64,000 nucleotides of DNA from Opacimonas viscosa (lineage in GTDB: Bacteria; Pseudomonadota; Gammaproteobacteria; Enterobacterales; Alteromonadaceae): the NCBI RefSeq assembly GCF_024199005.1, contig NZ_JANATA010000011.1, positions 36,190 through 100,189 on the forward strand. Reading direction: 5' to 3'. Shown here piece by piece: positions 36,286 to 45,330 of the stretch. The notes below the pieces were generated by a model. It was not told the DNA's origin. It did no database searches and saw only the letters and a list, made by a program, of their open reading frames with translations. The stretch's first letter is position 1, and every line of letters begins with the position of its first letter. The position numbers and the translations under genes were made by a program.

Positions 36286-38174
36286 GATTGATTGTCCATG
36301 GCACGTTGTACTTGTTGAATATACTGCCGGATCTGGGGATGATTAGGCTGCATTGTCGCCACCTTGTGGAGTAGTGCTAAAGCCTGCTCAAAAGCCTTTT
36401 TATTGAACAGAATCTGTGCATAATCCATGATAATGCGCGTATTATTTGGTGCCAACGAGTGTGCTTTACGAATAAAATAATGCGCATAATCCCAACTTTT
36501 TGCTGCTCGATAGAGCTGAGCCGTTTGCCAGGTCAGTTCTGTATTATAGGGCAGGGCTGTTGCCATACTAGCCGCAGTATTAGCTGCTTGTAAAAAACCA
36601 TCTTGTTCGATGAAATGTGCCAATACAGCCTGTTGTTGTGTAAACCATTGACCGTCTTTGAGCCGTTGTTGTCCGAACGTTTGTAAAGTGGTTTGGACTG
36701 GTACCGTGAGAGGTGATTGCGGCTCAGAAACGAAAGGATAATCAGCTAATAAACGATTGATTTTTGTTTGTGCCACAAAATTATCCGCTTCGGATATCCA
36801 AGCATGTTTCCAAGCCAATTCTTGAGTTGCTTTTAACACATGCGTTTGGCTATGAGTAGGGTTCTTGGCGAAGTTATCATGGTTAGAATGCTTATCTGGA
36901 GAAGTTGTGGGCGATTTAGGACCGAATAATCCATGTGCTTGCATACTCGAAATGGCACTTTCTGCCAATAAAAAATAACCTCTAGCATTTGGGTGTAAGT
37001 GTTCCAACATTAGCGTGTTATCAACAATGCTATAAGGACTCGCTTGAGCTAGATATTCAGCGCCTTTGACTAAATGTACATTGGCAAATGCCTGGGATTT
37101 TTGCTCAATTATCGCGTTAAATACAGACGGCGCTCGAAAACGTAAACTGTCGTAATCCCTTGCTGCTTCAAGTAATTTTTTGGCTTGCATAGGGTGCGTC
37201 TTGCTTAACACTACCCCAAGAGCAAAGTTAGGCTCTGGATGGTAAGGATGTGTTTTGTGTATACGTTGTAATGTACTGATATCTTTTTGGGCGAAAGCAA
37301 TGTCGAGCTGTTTCTGAATTGCCGATGGTAAGGTATAAGGTGCAGCAAAAGGTGGTTGTCCTGCTAAATTACTAGCAATAGTCGACAAATATACCGGGAC
37401 CTGTTTGTGTTCAAAGGCATTTAATATTGCTTCGAGGTTATCCTCAAACTGTTGCTTCCCTTGGTCAAAAATAGAACTTTGATAGGGAATGTTGGCATTT
37501 TTGGCGACGCTAGCCATGACTGTACGAGAATTTCTTTGCGCTTGGTCAAACCCATCGGTAAGCTGAAATTGTAGTAATAGTGTTTGTAAAACTTGTACTA
37601 GTCGCCACTCTTTGAGTGACAAATAAAGTAGGTTTAATGTATGTGAGCCTAGACCACTGTACCGAGAGCCAACTCCCATCACTCCGAGATACTCATTATG
37701 TCCGGCATAAATATAGACCGCATCTGGGTCAATCTCTAATACTTCAGCAACAAAATCTCTCAGCATATAGGTATTAATGGACGACATGGCCACAGAAATA
37801 AATTCGATATTTTGCTCAGGGTAAAGACCGTGGACACGTTGTTGCATAAAACCTGAGGGTGAACCAAAACGCCCATAAGGAAAACCTGCTGCACTGGAAC
37901 CACCTAAAATGACAATTCGCGTCGTATCTTGTGGTTTTTGGGCTAAAAAATAGTGGGTATCAGGGGCAACTTGAGGGGCCAGTTCAGGGCTTGGAAAATA
38001 ACGCTGGATGATATTTGGGTTTGGCTGGACATAGCCTGGATGCTGTTCTACCGAGATAAAAAGAGGGATATGCCGGTCGGTTATAAAAAGTCTAAAGATG
38101 CCCTCCAAAGCCAATATGAAAATGAAGGGCAGTGCTAAAGCGATGGCGTAAAAACTGATGCGTTGAATAGTCAT
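36282..38174 (-). CDS. Membrane-anchored SGNH/GDSL-hydrolase-family protein with TPR tail (paralogue 1)
   Basis: 630 residues. One N-terminal membrane helix (FYAIALALPFIFILALEGIF), then a periplasmic SGNH domain: VILGGSSAAGFPYG (Ser93), SVAMSSINTYM, IYAGHNEYLGVMGVGS, and MLEHLHPNARGYFLLA with the His. TPR-like repeats occupy the C-terminus (NTELTWQTAQLYRAAKSWDYAHYF in pieces, then FEQALALLHKVATMQPNHP). It is the first gene of the minus-strand operon; a possible promoter is TTGCGA/TATCCT with 17-bp spacing at 38203-38231. Divergent from the carbamoyltransferase, with which SGNH genes are, to my recollection, also found in other bacteria. Probably modifies or senses a periplasmic glycan; this is inference. 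Confidence 0.86.
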   Translation of the reverse strand: MTIQRISFYAIALALPFIFILALEGIFRLFITDRHIPLFISVEQHPGYVQPNPNIIQRYFPSPELAPQVAPDTHYFLAQKPQDTTRIVILGGSSAAGFPYGRFGSPSGFMQQRVHGLYPEQNIEFISVAMSSINTYMLRDFVAEVLEIDPDAVYIYAGHNEYLGVMGVGSRYSGLGSHTLNLLYLSLKEWRLVQVLQTLLLQFQLTDGFDQAQRNSRTVMASVAKNANIPYQSSIFDQGKQQFEDNLEAILNAFEHKQVPVYLSTIASNLAGQPPFAAPYTLPSAIQKQLDIAFAQKDISTLQRIHKTHPYHPEPNFALGVVLSKTHPMQAKKLLEAARDYDSLRFRAPSVFNAIIEQKSQAFANVHLVKGAEYLAQASPYSIVDNTLMLEHLHPNARGYFLLAESAISSMQAHGLFGPKSPTTSPDKHSNHDNFAKNPTHSQTHVLKATQELAWKHAWISEADNFVAQTKINRLLADYPFVSEPQSPLTVPVQTTLQTFGQQRLKDGQWFTQQQAVLAHFIEQDGFLQAANTAASMATALPYNTELTWQTAQLYRAAKSWDYAHYFIRKAHSLAPNNTRIIMDYAQILFNKKAFEQALALLHKVATMQPNHPQIRQYIQQVQRAMDNQS

Positions 38175-38324
38175 AGCGTCTTTTTATAATTATTGTTAGT
38201 TTAGGATAAAATTCTGATAACAATTTCGCAACAATTATTCACGTTGGTTATCTTTTTATGGCACAATTAGGACATAAAAATAAAAGAGCGTTGCTTTTAT
38301 AAGCAATGAAAGTTAGTACCCAAT

Positions 38325-40265
38325 ATGTCCAACAATTATGTTTTAGGGATTTCTGCTCTATATCACGATAGTGCTGCGGCTTTACTCGTTAATGGTAAAA
38401 TTATCGCCGCTGCTCAAGAAGAGCGTTTCACTCGTATAAAACACGATCCTAGTTTTCCTACCCAAGCTATTTTATATTGCTTGGATGAAGCTGGTATTAC
38501 ACTAGACGAATGTAGTGCAATTGTATTTTACGACAAGCCTTTATTAAAATTTGAACGTTTATTAGAAACCTATTTGGCACACGCACCAAAAGGATTTTTG
38601 TCTTTTGCTCGCGCGATGCCAATTTGGTTAAAAGAAAAACTGTATTTTAAACAGTTATTGCGTCGCGAGTGCCGCAATATCCTACGTCAAGACAATGTGC
38701 TTCCCGATAAAACGTTAAACACAAAGATCCCACCATTGGCTTTTAGCGAACATCATCTGTCGCACGCGGCTTCTGCATTTTATCCTTCCCCTTTTACATC
38801 AGCCGTAGTGTTGTGTTTGGATGGAGTGGGAGAGTGGGCAACTACGAGTGCTTGGTTAGGTAAAAATGAGGAGTTAAAGCCGCTGTGGGAAATCAACTTC
38901 CCACATTCATTGGGATTATTGTACTCCGCATTTACTTATTATTGCGGCTTTAAAGTCAATGCAGGTGAATACAAACTGATGGGGTTAGCGCCTTATGGTA
39001 AACCTGTATACAAAGATATTATCTACCGTCATTTGATTACTGTGGCAGATGATGGCAGTTTTGCGTTAAATCTTGATTATTTTGATTTTTCAGTGGGTAA
39101 AACTATGGTGAATAAGGCGTTTTGTGCCTTATTTTCGACACCTGTTTTGCCTCATGATAGTCCTGTAACCAAAGTACAGATGGATTTAGCAGCCTCCATT
39201 CAAGTCGTCATTGAAGAGACCGTACTAAAGATGGCCAGACATCTCAAACGTACAACCCAGGCTGATTATTTATGTTTGGCAGGTGGTGTTGCTTTGAATT
39301 GTGTCGCAAATGGACGAATTGCTCGAGAAGCCGGTTTTCAAGATATTTGGATCCAACCTGCAGCAGGAGATGCTGGTGGGGCTCTAGGCGCCGCTTTGGA
39401 GTATTGTTATCGTTGGGAATTAGGTGAACGCATCTCAGTACCAAGCGAACGTGACTCAGTACGCAGCGATGCGATGCAACATAGTTATTTAGGCCCTGCA
39501 TTTTCGATAGCTGAAATTAAGTCTGCATGCTTGGCTTGGGGAGTGGAATATACCGAGCTCACAACGACTGAATTATTGCCCAAAACCGTCAGGTGGTTGA
39601 CCGAAGAGGCCGTAGTAGGATGGTTTCAGGGACGTATGGAATTTGGGCCTAGGGCTTTGGGTAATCGGAGCATTTTGGGTGATCCTCGTTCGGCGAACAT
39701 GCAACACACCATGAATTTAAAAATCAAACAAAGAGAATCATTTAGGCCGTTTGCCCCAATTGTTATGCAAGAACATGTGCAAGATTGGTTTGTGGATATT
39801 GAGCATAGTCCTTATATGCTACAAGTAGCTCAGGTGCAGTCGCAACATCTATGTCATTCAACTGACCAAACAGTAGCAGATATGCGATACGCCCAAAGAC
39901 TCGATAGACCTATTACAGCAACAGATTTCACTGATCAGATGCAGCATACGATTAACCAAATTCGCTCATACATTCCAGCCGTGACGCATATTGATTATTC
40001 TGCACGTGTCCAGACGGTCACTTCTGCACAACCGATTCATAGTTTATTAACTGAATTTCAGCGCCATACAGGTGTACCTCTCCTCATTAATACTTCATTC
40101 AATGTAAGGGGTGAACCTCCGGTATGCTCTCCACATGATGCGATTCGATGTTTTTTAGCCACCGAAATGGATTACTTGGTTATGGAAAATATTGTTTTAG
40201 AAAAAGCAGATATGCCAGATGCAGCAAAACATAAAGCTCAAGAGGTGACCTTTGCCAAAGATTAA
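38325..40265 (+). CDS. Carbamoyltransferase, NodU/CmcH/TobZ family
   Basis: 646 residues. Transfers a carbamoyl group from carbamoyl phosphate, via carbamoyl-adenylate, to a hydroxyl of a sugar or natural product. The N-terminal Kae1/TsaD-like domain has GISALYHDSAAALL, AAAQEERFTR, the metal-binding EHHLSHAASAFYPSPF, and LAGGVALNCVANGRI. The C-terminal domain carries GWFQGRMEFGPRALGNRSIL and LLINTSFNVRGEPPV. Closest in context to SxtI-type enzymes because the next genes are SxtJ-like and DUF5989/SxtK-like. The gene overlaps the next start by 14 bases. The acceptor is unknown; two divergent SGNH proteins suggest an envelope or exported glycan. Soluble, cytoplasmic. Confidence 0.93.
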   Translation: MSNNYVLGISALYHDSAAALLVNGKIIAAAQEERFTRIKHDPSFPTQAILYCLDEAGITLDECSAIVFYDKPLLKFERLLETYLAHAPKGFLSFARAMPIWLKEKLYFKQLLRRECRNILRQDNVLPDKTLNTKIPPLAFSEHHLSHAASAFYPSPFTSAVVLCLDGVGEWATTSAWLGKNEELKPLWEINFPHSLGLLYSAFTYYCGFKVNAGEYKLMGLAPYGKPVYKDIIYRHLITVADDGSFALNLDYFDFSVGKTMVNKAFCALFSTPVLPHDSPVTKVQMDLAASIQVVIEETVLKMARHLKRTTQADYLCLAGGVALNCVANGRIAREAGFQDIWIQPAAGDAGGALGAALEYCYRWELGERISVPSERDSVRSDAMQHSYLGPAFSIAEIKSACLAWGVEYTELTTTELLPKTVRWLTEEAVVGWFQGRMEFGPRALGNRSILGDPRSANMQHTMNLKIKQRESFRPFAPIVMQEHVQDWFVDIEHSPYMLQVAQVQSQHLCHSTDQTVADMRYAQRLDRPITATDFTDQMQHTINQIRSYIPAVTHIDYSARVQTVTSAQPIHSLLTEFQRHTGVPLLINTSFNVRGEPPVCSPHDAIRCFLATEMDYLVMENIVLEKADMPDAAKHKAQEVTFAKD

Positions 40266-40707
40266 ATTTCAGCTTAAAACCAAGTGGCAACACATTGCAT
40301 TACCTGTTGTAGCAAAAGACAATAAACGGGCTTTACGCGATTTTTGTTGGCAGTTTAGCGCGTTCTTTGGCTTAATTTTTATGGGCTTATTACCTTGGCT
40401 ATTCGCTCAGCCAATACCGCTTTGGCCATTGGTCCCCATTGTTTATTTCATGACCTTGGGATGGTTTTATGTGCCTGCCGTCTATCCTGTTTATCGGGTC
40501 TGGATGATACTTGCGAGTATTTTGAGTTTCACCAATACATATCTGCTTTTAGGTCTCGTCTATTTTGTTGTGTTAGTCCCTTTGGGTTTAGTCCTACAAA
40601 TGCTCAATAAACTGGATTACCGGAAACAACCAGAACGAGTAGAGGGTTCGTTTTACCGAAAACGAACAGATGAGCTGACTAAAGAACGTTTACGCCAACC
40701 ATTCTAG
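40252..40707 (+). CDS. SxtJ-family membrane protein
   Basis: 151 residues read from a TTG at 40252 (protein MPKIKFQLKTKW...), 14 bases inside the carbamoyltransferase end, with AGAGGTGA just upstream. Charged N-terminus, then three hydrophobic segments (about 37-52, 55-73, 92-115) and a basic tail. The run PVYRVWMILASILSFTNTYLLLGLVYFVVLVPLGL (in pieces) fits the SxtJ family found beside carbamoyltransferases, including SxtI of saxitoxin clusters. Its biochemical role is undescribed as far as I know; a membrane partner that docks the cytosolic carbamoyltransferase is a reasonable guess. Confidence 0.85.
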   Translation: MPKIKFQLKTKWQHIALPVVAKDNKRALRDFCWQFSAFFGLIFMGLLPWLFAQPIPLWPLVPIVYFMTLGWFYVPAVYPVYRVWMILASILSFTNTYLLLGLVYFVVLVPLGLVLQMLNKLDYRKQPERVEGSFYRKRTDELTKERLRQPF

Positions 40708-40767
40708 GTATTGCATACTTAGATATAAGAATAATGCAACAGACAATACAACTGGAGTCATATAGCG

Positions 40768-40920
40768 ATGCTAGAGTTTTTACAAGATTTATGGGAATTT
40801 TTAAAAGTCAGAAAGAAAATTTGGCTATTGCCTATTTTTGTTTTCTTGGTATTACTAGGCGGCATTGTTGTTGCGACTCAGCAGTCCTCATTAGCGACTT
40901 TTATTTATACATTGTTTTAA
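40768..40920 (+). CDS. DUF5989 family small membrane protein (SxtK-like), 50 residues
   Basis: A small gene found by direct reading. It begins MLEFLQDLWEFLKVRKKIWL and has a single membrane helix (about 21-38), ending ATFIYTLF. GGAG lies 10 bases before the ATG. The pattern of amphipathic helix, RKK, hydrophobic helix and terminal PFIYTLF-like motif is that of the DUF5989 family, which accompanies carbamoyltransferase and SxtJ genes; SxtK of saxitoxin clusters is of this sort. It is 60 bp downstream of the SxtJ-like gene and completes the three-gene cassette. Family assignment is from memory of the pattern; function unknown. Confidence 0.85.
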   Translation: MLEFLQDLWEFLKVRKKIWLLPIFVFLVLLGGIVVATQQSSLATFIYTLF

Positions 40921-40943
40921 AGTTCAGATGGTTATGGACTTAT

Positions 40944-40957
40944 TGAAAACGTATGCA
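40944..40957. promoter_or_regulatory. LacI-family-like operator upstream of the alpha-amylase operon
   Basis: TGAAAACGTATGCA differs at one base from the site before the TonB receptor (24348-24361). It lies 24 bp after the DUF5989 gene and 61 bp before the amylase ATG, overlapping a TTGAAA that could be a -35 element, a position suited to repression. Confidence 0.6.
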
Positions 40958-41017
40958 ATACCTCCGTTACAGAAAACAAGGTAGTATGTAAAAGGTATAA
41001 CAATCAGAGTTTATGAC

Positions 41018-42934
41018 ATGAAAAAAATTGCTTTAACCGTTTTCGTTATCGGTACATTAGGAACACTTTCGTTACTCCAAGCGTGCCAGCCGAGTGCCCC
41101 CAATAAATCAGCCCCAGCTAATCAAGGAGACGCTACTATGGCAGTTGAACATGCATCAAAGTCTCATGTCAAACCGGTTGTCTACCAGGTGTTTACTCGT
41201 TTGTTTGGCAATACTAACACCACGAATAAACCCTGGGGAACGCTGACAGAAAATGGGGTAGGTAAATTCTCTGATTTTACGCCACAAGCATTAGCGGGTA
41301 TCAAAGAGCTCGGGGTCAGTCATATTTGGTATACTGGGGTGCCTCATCACGCACTCGTCAACGACTATACTGCATATGGGATTAGTTTAGACGATCCCGA
41401 TGTCATCAAAGGCCGTGCCGGTTCACCATACGCCGTGAAAGATTACTACAATGTTAACCCTGACTTGGCAGATGATCCCGCAACCCGTTTAGCAGAATTT
41501 AAAGCCCTGATTGAACGGACTCATGCCCAAGGTATGAAAGTGATCATCGATATAGTCCCTAACCATGTTGCACGGGCATATGAGTCAACTTCTCGGCCTG
41601 AGGGCGTGGCAGATTTTGGTGCGCAAGACGATACATCTGTGGTCTATGCTCGTGATAACAATTTTTATTATATTCCTGGAGAAGATTTTATAGTTCCTGA
41701 GTCAGTGGGTGGTTATCGTCCATTAGGGGGAGATTCGGCGCCATTATTGGATAATCAATTTGCTGAGAGTCCTGCTAAATGGACAGGAAATGGTTCAAGG
41801 TTGGCCCAACCCAATATTCATGACTGGTATGAAACCGTCAAAGTTAATTATGGGGTACGTCCTGATGGTAGTTACGATTTCCCAGTTTTGCCAGAAGCAT
41901 ACCGCAACTTGGGAGTGGCAGAGCACCATGCATTTTGGTTGGATAAAAACTTACCAGATTCGTGGTACAAATTTCATGATATTGTGCATTATTGGCTCGC
42001 TATGGGGGTTGATGGTTTTCGATATGATATGGCTGAAATGGTACCTGTTGAGTTTTGGTCATTTTTGAATTCTTCAATAAAGGTGCAATATCCAGATGCC
42101 TTTTTACTGGCTGAAGTATACAACCCTAAGCAGTTTCGCAACTATATTCAGTTAGGCAAGATGGACTACCTTTACGATAAGGTTGATTTTTATGATAACT
42201 TAAAGGCAGTGATGCAAGGACATGGCGATGCCCAAAGTTTAGAGCAAGTTCAGGCTAATATCGAAGATGTGGCTGACCACATGTTACATTTTTTAGAGAA
42301 TCATGATGAACAGCGCATCGCCGCTCCTGAGTTTGCCGGTGATGCCGCTAAAGGTAAACCTGCCATGGTGGTTTCTGCACTAATTTCACGCTCACCGACG
42401 ATGTTATATTTTGGTCAAGATGTTGGGGAAGATGGTTCTGAGGAACCTGGTTTTGGTGATCCTTCTCGGACGTCGATCTTTGACTATATTGGGGTGCCCG
42501 CTCATCAACGTTGGATGAATGACGGTGCATTTGATGGCGGTAAACTGAGCCCAACAGAGCTTGCATTGCGGGCCTATTATATTAAATTAATGGATATTGC
42601 AGCTTTTCATCCTTTGATGAATGCAGATTACACATCCTTACATTCTTTGAATACTGCTAACGATGCTTATGGTCCTTTGCACTTTGCCTTTGCTCGGCAT
42701 GATAATGAAAACCTCATGCTCGTGGTAAGTAATTTTGATCCGGATAAACCGCTTGCGACAACATTGAACTTGCCCGAGGCAGTAGTTGAACAATTGGGTT
42801 TAAGTTCAGGTGAGTATGCTTTGCAAGGTCTATTGGAAGACCATGTTAGTCAACTCACTATTAATAGTGATGGTGCGGCATTCGCAGTGGCTTTAGCCCC
42901 CTTAAGTTCAGCAGTGTTAGTGCTGACAAGATAA
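41018..42934 (+). CDS. GH13 alpha-amylase family lipoprotein
   Basis: 638 residues. Lipoprotein signal ending LSLLQAC (Cys23), so probably anchored in the envelope. GH13 motifs in order: IIDIVPNH, DGFRYDMAEMV (nucleophile Asp337), LLAEVYNP (acid/base Glu366) and LENHDEQR (Asp430). The barrel starts with VVYQVFTRLFGN. C-terminal beta domain from about 550. Exact specificity (amylase, cyclomaltodextrinase-like or other) cannot be told. The GH31 gene follows after 11 bp, and a LacI-like operator shared with the receptor-pullulanase pair precedes it, so it belongs to the same starch regulon. Confidence 0.92.
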   Translation: MKKIALTVFVIGTLGTLSLLQACQPSAPNKSAPANQGDATMAVEHASKSHVKPVVYQVFTRLFGNTNTTNKPWGTLTENGVGKFSDFTPQALAGIKELGVSHIWYTGVPHHALVNDYTAYGISLDDPDVIKGRAGSPYAVKDYYNVNPDLADDPATRLAEFKALIERTHAQGMKVIIDIVPNHVARAYESTSRPEGVADFGAQDDTSVVYARDNNFYYIPGEDFIVPESVGGYRPLGGDSAPLLDNQFAESPAKWTGNGSRLAQPNIHDWYETVKVNYGVRPDGSYDFPVLPEAYRNLGVAEHHAFWLDKNLPDSWYKFHDIVHYWLAMGVDGFRYDMAEMVPVEFWSFLNSSIKVQYPDAFLLAEVYNPKQFRNYIQLGKMDYLYDKVDFYDNLKAVMQGHGDAQSLEQVQANIEDVADHMLHFLENHDEQRIAAPEFAGDAAKGKPAMVVSALISRSPTMLYFGQDVGEDGSEEPGFGDPSRTSIFDYIGVPAHQRWMNDGAFDGGKLSPTELALRAYYIKLMDIAAFHPLMNADYTSLHSLNTANDAYGPLHFAFARHDNENLMLVVSNFDPDKPLATTLNLPEAVVEQLGLSSGEYALQGLLEDHVSQLTINSDGAAFAVALAPLSSAVLVLTR

Positions 42935-42945
42935 GGCCTTAGATT

Positions 42946-45330
42946 ATGAAAAGACATTTTTTACACCGCGTAGCGCTGTTCGTTTTAGTCCTTACAAGTC
43001 ATTCCTTGCATGCAAAACTGGATGCATTCAGTATCGAAAAGCATGTTGTGACTTTGCAGACCACTCAAGGTGAAGTACAAATTAAACGTCAAGATGGTGA
43101 ATCTTTCGTCATTGATTATCTACGAGACGGACAAGCCCAATTACCTAGTTTTGCCTTAGCTTATCCCCGCCAGGCTCTACCGGTGAAGGTTTCCGAATAT
43201 ACATCTTATGTCACCATTACATATGCGGAACAAGCTATTCATGTTGATAAAGCCACTGGCCGTTTGGCATTTTATTATGCAGGAGAAGAAGTTGTCAGCG
43301 AAAAGTTAGGTTTGGTTGAGACGAGTGAGCATCGAGGATTTTCATTTCAGTTGGATACGGATGAAAAATTGTATGGTGGTGGTCAGCGTTTGTTAGGCAT
43401 GGATCGCCGTGGTCATAAAATGCCGTTGTACAATAAGGCACATTATGGCTACACCACAGAATCTAACCAGATGTATTATGGTTTATCAGCGGTTTTATCC
43501 GACCAGCGTTATGCCATTTTGTTTGATAACAGCGCCAAGGGTGAACTTGATATAGGACACACGTATGCAGATGAATTGCGTTTTAGCGCCGATACTGGCA
43601 GAACGTCATATGTTGTTGTGTTAGGCAATTCAGTCCAGCAAGTGAGTCAAAATATTGCAAAGGTGACCGGTAAACAACCTTTATTACCACGTTGGGCTTT
43701 GGGTAATTTTGCTTCGCGTTTTGGCTATAAAACTCAGACACAAACACTCGCGACCGCCCAAGCATACATTGACAATGATATTCCATTGGATGCAATTGTT
43801 TTAGATTTGTATTGGTTTGGACCTGACATCAAAGGCCATATGGGGAATTTAGATTGGTATAGACCCAACTTTCCTACGCCAGAAAATATGATCCAAACAT
43901 TGACCACTCAAGGAGTTAATACTGTTTTGATCACTGAGCCGTTTATCTTATCGACATCTAAACAATGGACTAATGCAGTGGCGAATAAGGCTTTGGCGAC
44001 GAACATTGATGGGGCGGTAGAAACATTTGATTTTTACTTTGGTAATACAGGGTTAGTCGATGTTTTTAATCAGGATGCAGCAAACTGGTTTTTAGACTTT
44101 TACTCGCGTTTGGCACAACAAGGCGTCACCGGATGGTGGGGGGATTTGGGCGAGCCAGAAGTGCATCCAGCTACTGCCTTGCACAATATAGATGGGCGTT
44201 TGGTAGGCGCTGATGCAGTGCATAATGCCTATGGACATCAGTGGGCGAAGATCCTCTTTGAACATCAACTTAAGACACAGCCTGAATTACGTCCCTTTAT
44301 TATGATGCGCAGCGGTTTTTTGGGTTCGCAGCGTTATGGCATGATCCCTTGGACGGGAGATGTATCACGCTCATGGGGGGGCTTACAAGGGCAGATTGAA
44401 TTGATGTTGCAAATGTCGGCCTTTGGTGTTGCCTATATCCATTCTGATTTAGGTGGCTTTGCCGGTGGGGATAAATTTGATGCAGAATTGTATTTACGCT
44501 GGTTGGAATTTGGTGCCTTTACACCAGTATTCCGTCCACATGCTCAGGATAACATCGCTCCAGAACCTGTTTTTCATAGTGAAGACGTTATCGATATTGC
44601 CCGAGATATTATTAAACTGCGTTATGCACTCACGCCTTATAATTATTCCTTGTCGTTGGCTAACTCCATGACCGGAGAGCCGTTGGTTCGGCCAGTCAGT
44701 TTCATTGATGAATCAAGGTTTACAGATGCTAAACATTATCTGTGGGGCGATGCATTTTTGGTGGCACCGGTGAAAGTTGCTGGTGTAACAAAACAAGCCA
44801 TTGATTTACCTGAAGGTGTTTGGTTTGACTATTGGCAAAAGCAAAAATGGACGGGCGAGCAATCTATCTCTGTTCAAGCCCCAATTGGGCAGATTCCATT
44901 GTTGGTTAAAGCTGGCAGTTTTATTCCGACAGTATCTCCGACCCAACATTTAAAAGCTTATAATACTCGGAATTTACACATTGCTTATTATGCGGATGCT
45001 GCGGTACAAGACAGTACTTATGTTATGTACGAGGATGATGGAGCCAGTCCCCAAACTCTAGGCACAGGTGCTTATCAAAGTATCATTATGACGGCAGCCC
45101 AACGTGGCAAGGCGTTATCTTTATTGCTTACAGTGAAAGGGACCTATGCACGAGCCCCCTTACAAAGAACAATTCACTATACAGTGTATGGAGTCAATAA
45201 TTTACCGCAAAGGGTCATTATCGATGGTAAACACCTAGCAGAGTCACAATGGCAGTGGGATGAGTTGACAAATAGTGTACGCTTTACTGCTGAACTACAG
45301 CAGCAAGCTCAGATAAATATTATTCTTTGA
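42946..45330 (+). CDS. GH31 alpha-glucosidase, secreted
   Basis: 794 residues with a signal peptide (VALFVLVLTSHSLHA). The N-terminal galactose-mutarotase-like domain includes LYGGGQRLLGMDRRGHKMPLYN; the GH31 barrel has IVLDLYWFGPDIKGH and the nucleophile motif GWWGDLGEPE (Asp400), then RSGFLGSQRYGMIPWTGDVSRSW (in pieces) and GGFAGG. C-terminal beta-sandwich domains follow (GDAFLVAPV). GH31 enzymes release glucose from maltooligosaccharides; some are xylosidases or transglycosylases, but the pairing with an amylase favours alpha-glucosidase. Its end overlaps the convergent response-regulator gene by 11 bases. Confidence 0.93.
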   Translation: MKRHFLHRVALFVLVLTSHSLHAKLDAFSIEKHVVTLQTTQGEVQIKRQDGESFVIDYLRDGQAQLPSFALAYPRQALPVKVSEYTSYVTITYAEQAIHVDKATGRLAFYYAGEEVVSEKLGLVETSEHRGFSFQLDTDEKLYGGGQRLLGMDRRGHKMPLYNKAHYGYTTESNQMYYGLSAVLSDQRYAILFDNSAKGELDIGHTYADELRFSADTGRTSYVVVLGNSVQQVSQNIAKVTGKQPLLPRWALGNFASRFGYKTQTQTLATAQAYIDNDIPLDAIVLDLYWFGPDIKGHMGNLDWYRPNFPTPENMIQTLTTQGVNTVLITEPFILSTSKQWTNAVANKALATNIDGAVETFDFYFGNTGLVDVFNQDAANWFLDFYSRLAQQGVTGWWGDLGEPEVHPATALHNIDGRLVGADAVHNAYGHQWAKILFEHQLKTQPELRPFIMMRSGFLGSQRYGMIPWTGDVSRSWGGLQGQIELMLQMSAFGVAYIHSDLGGFAGGDKFDAELYLRWLEFGAFTPVFRPHAQDNIAPEPVFHSEDVIDIARDIIKLRYALTPYNYSLSLANSMTGEPLVRPVSFIDESRFTDAKHYLWGDAFLVAPVKVAGVTKQAIDLPEGVWFDYWQKQKWTGEQSISVQAPIGQIPLLVKAGSFIPTVSPTQHLKAYNTRNLHIAYYADAAVQDSTYVMYEDDGASPQTLGTGAYQSIIMTAAQRGKALSLLLTVKGTYARAPLQRTIHYTVYGVNNLPQRVIIDGKHLAESQWQWDELTNSVRFTAELQQQAQINIIL

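Noticed and set aside
40734..40946. 70-codon plus-strand frame over the DUF5989 region
   Set aside because: Other frame of the better supported 50-codon gene 40768-40920.
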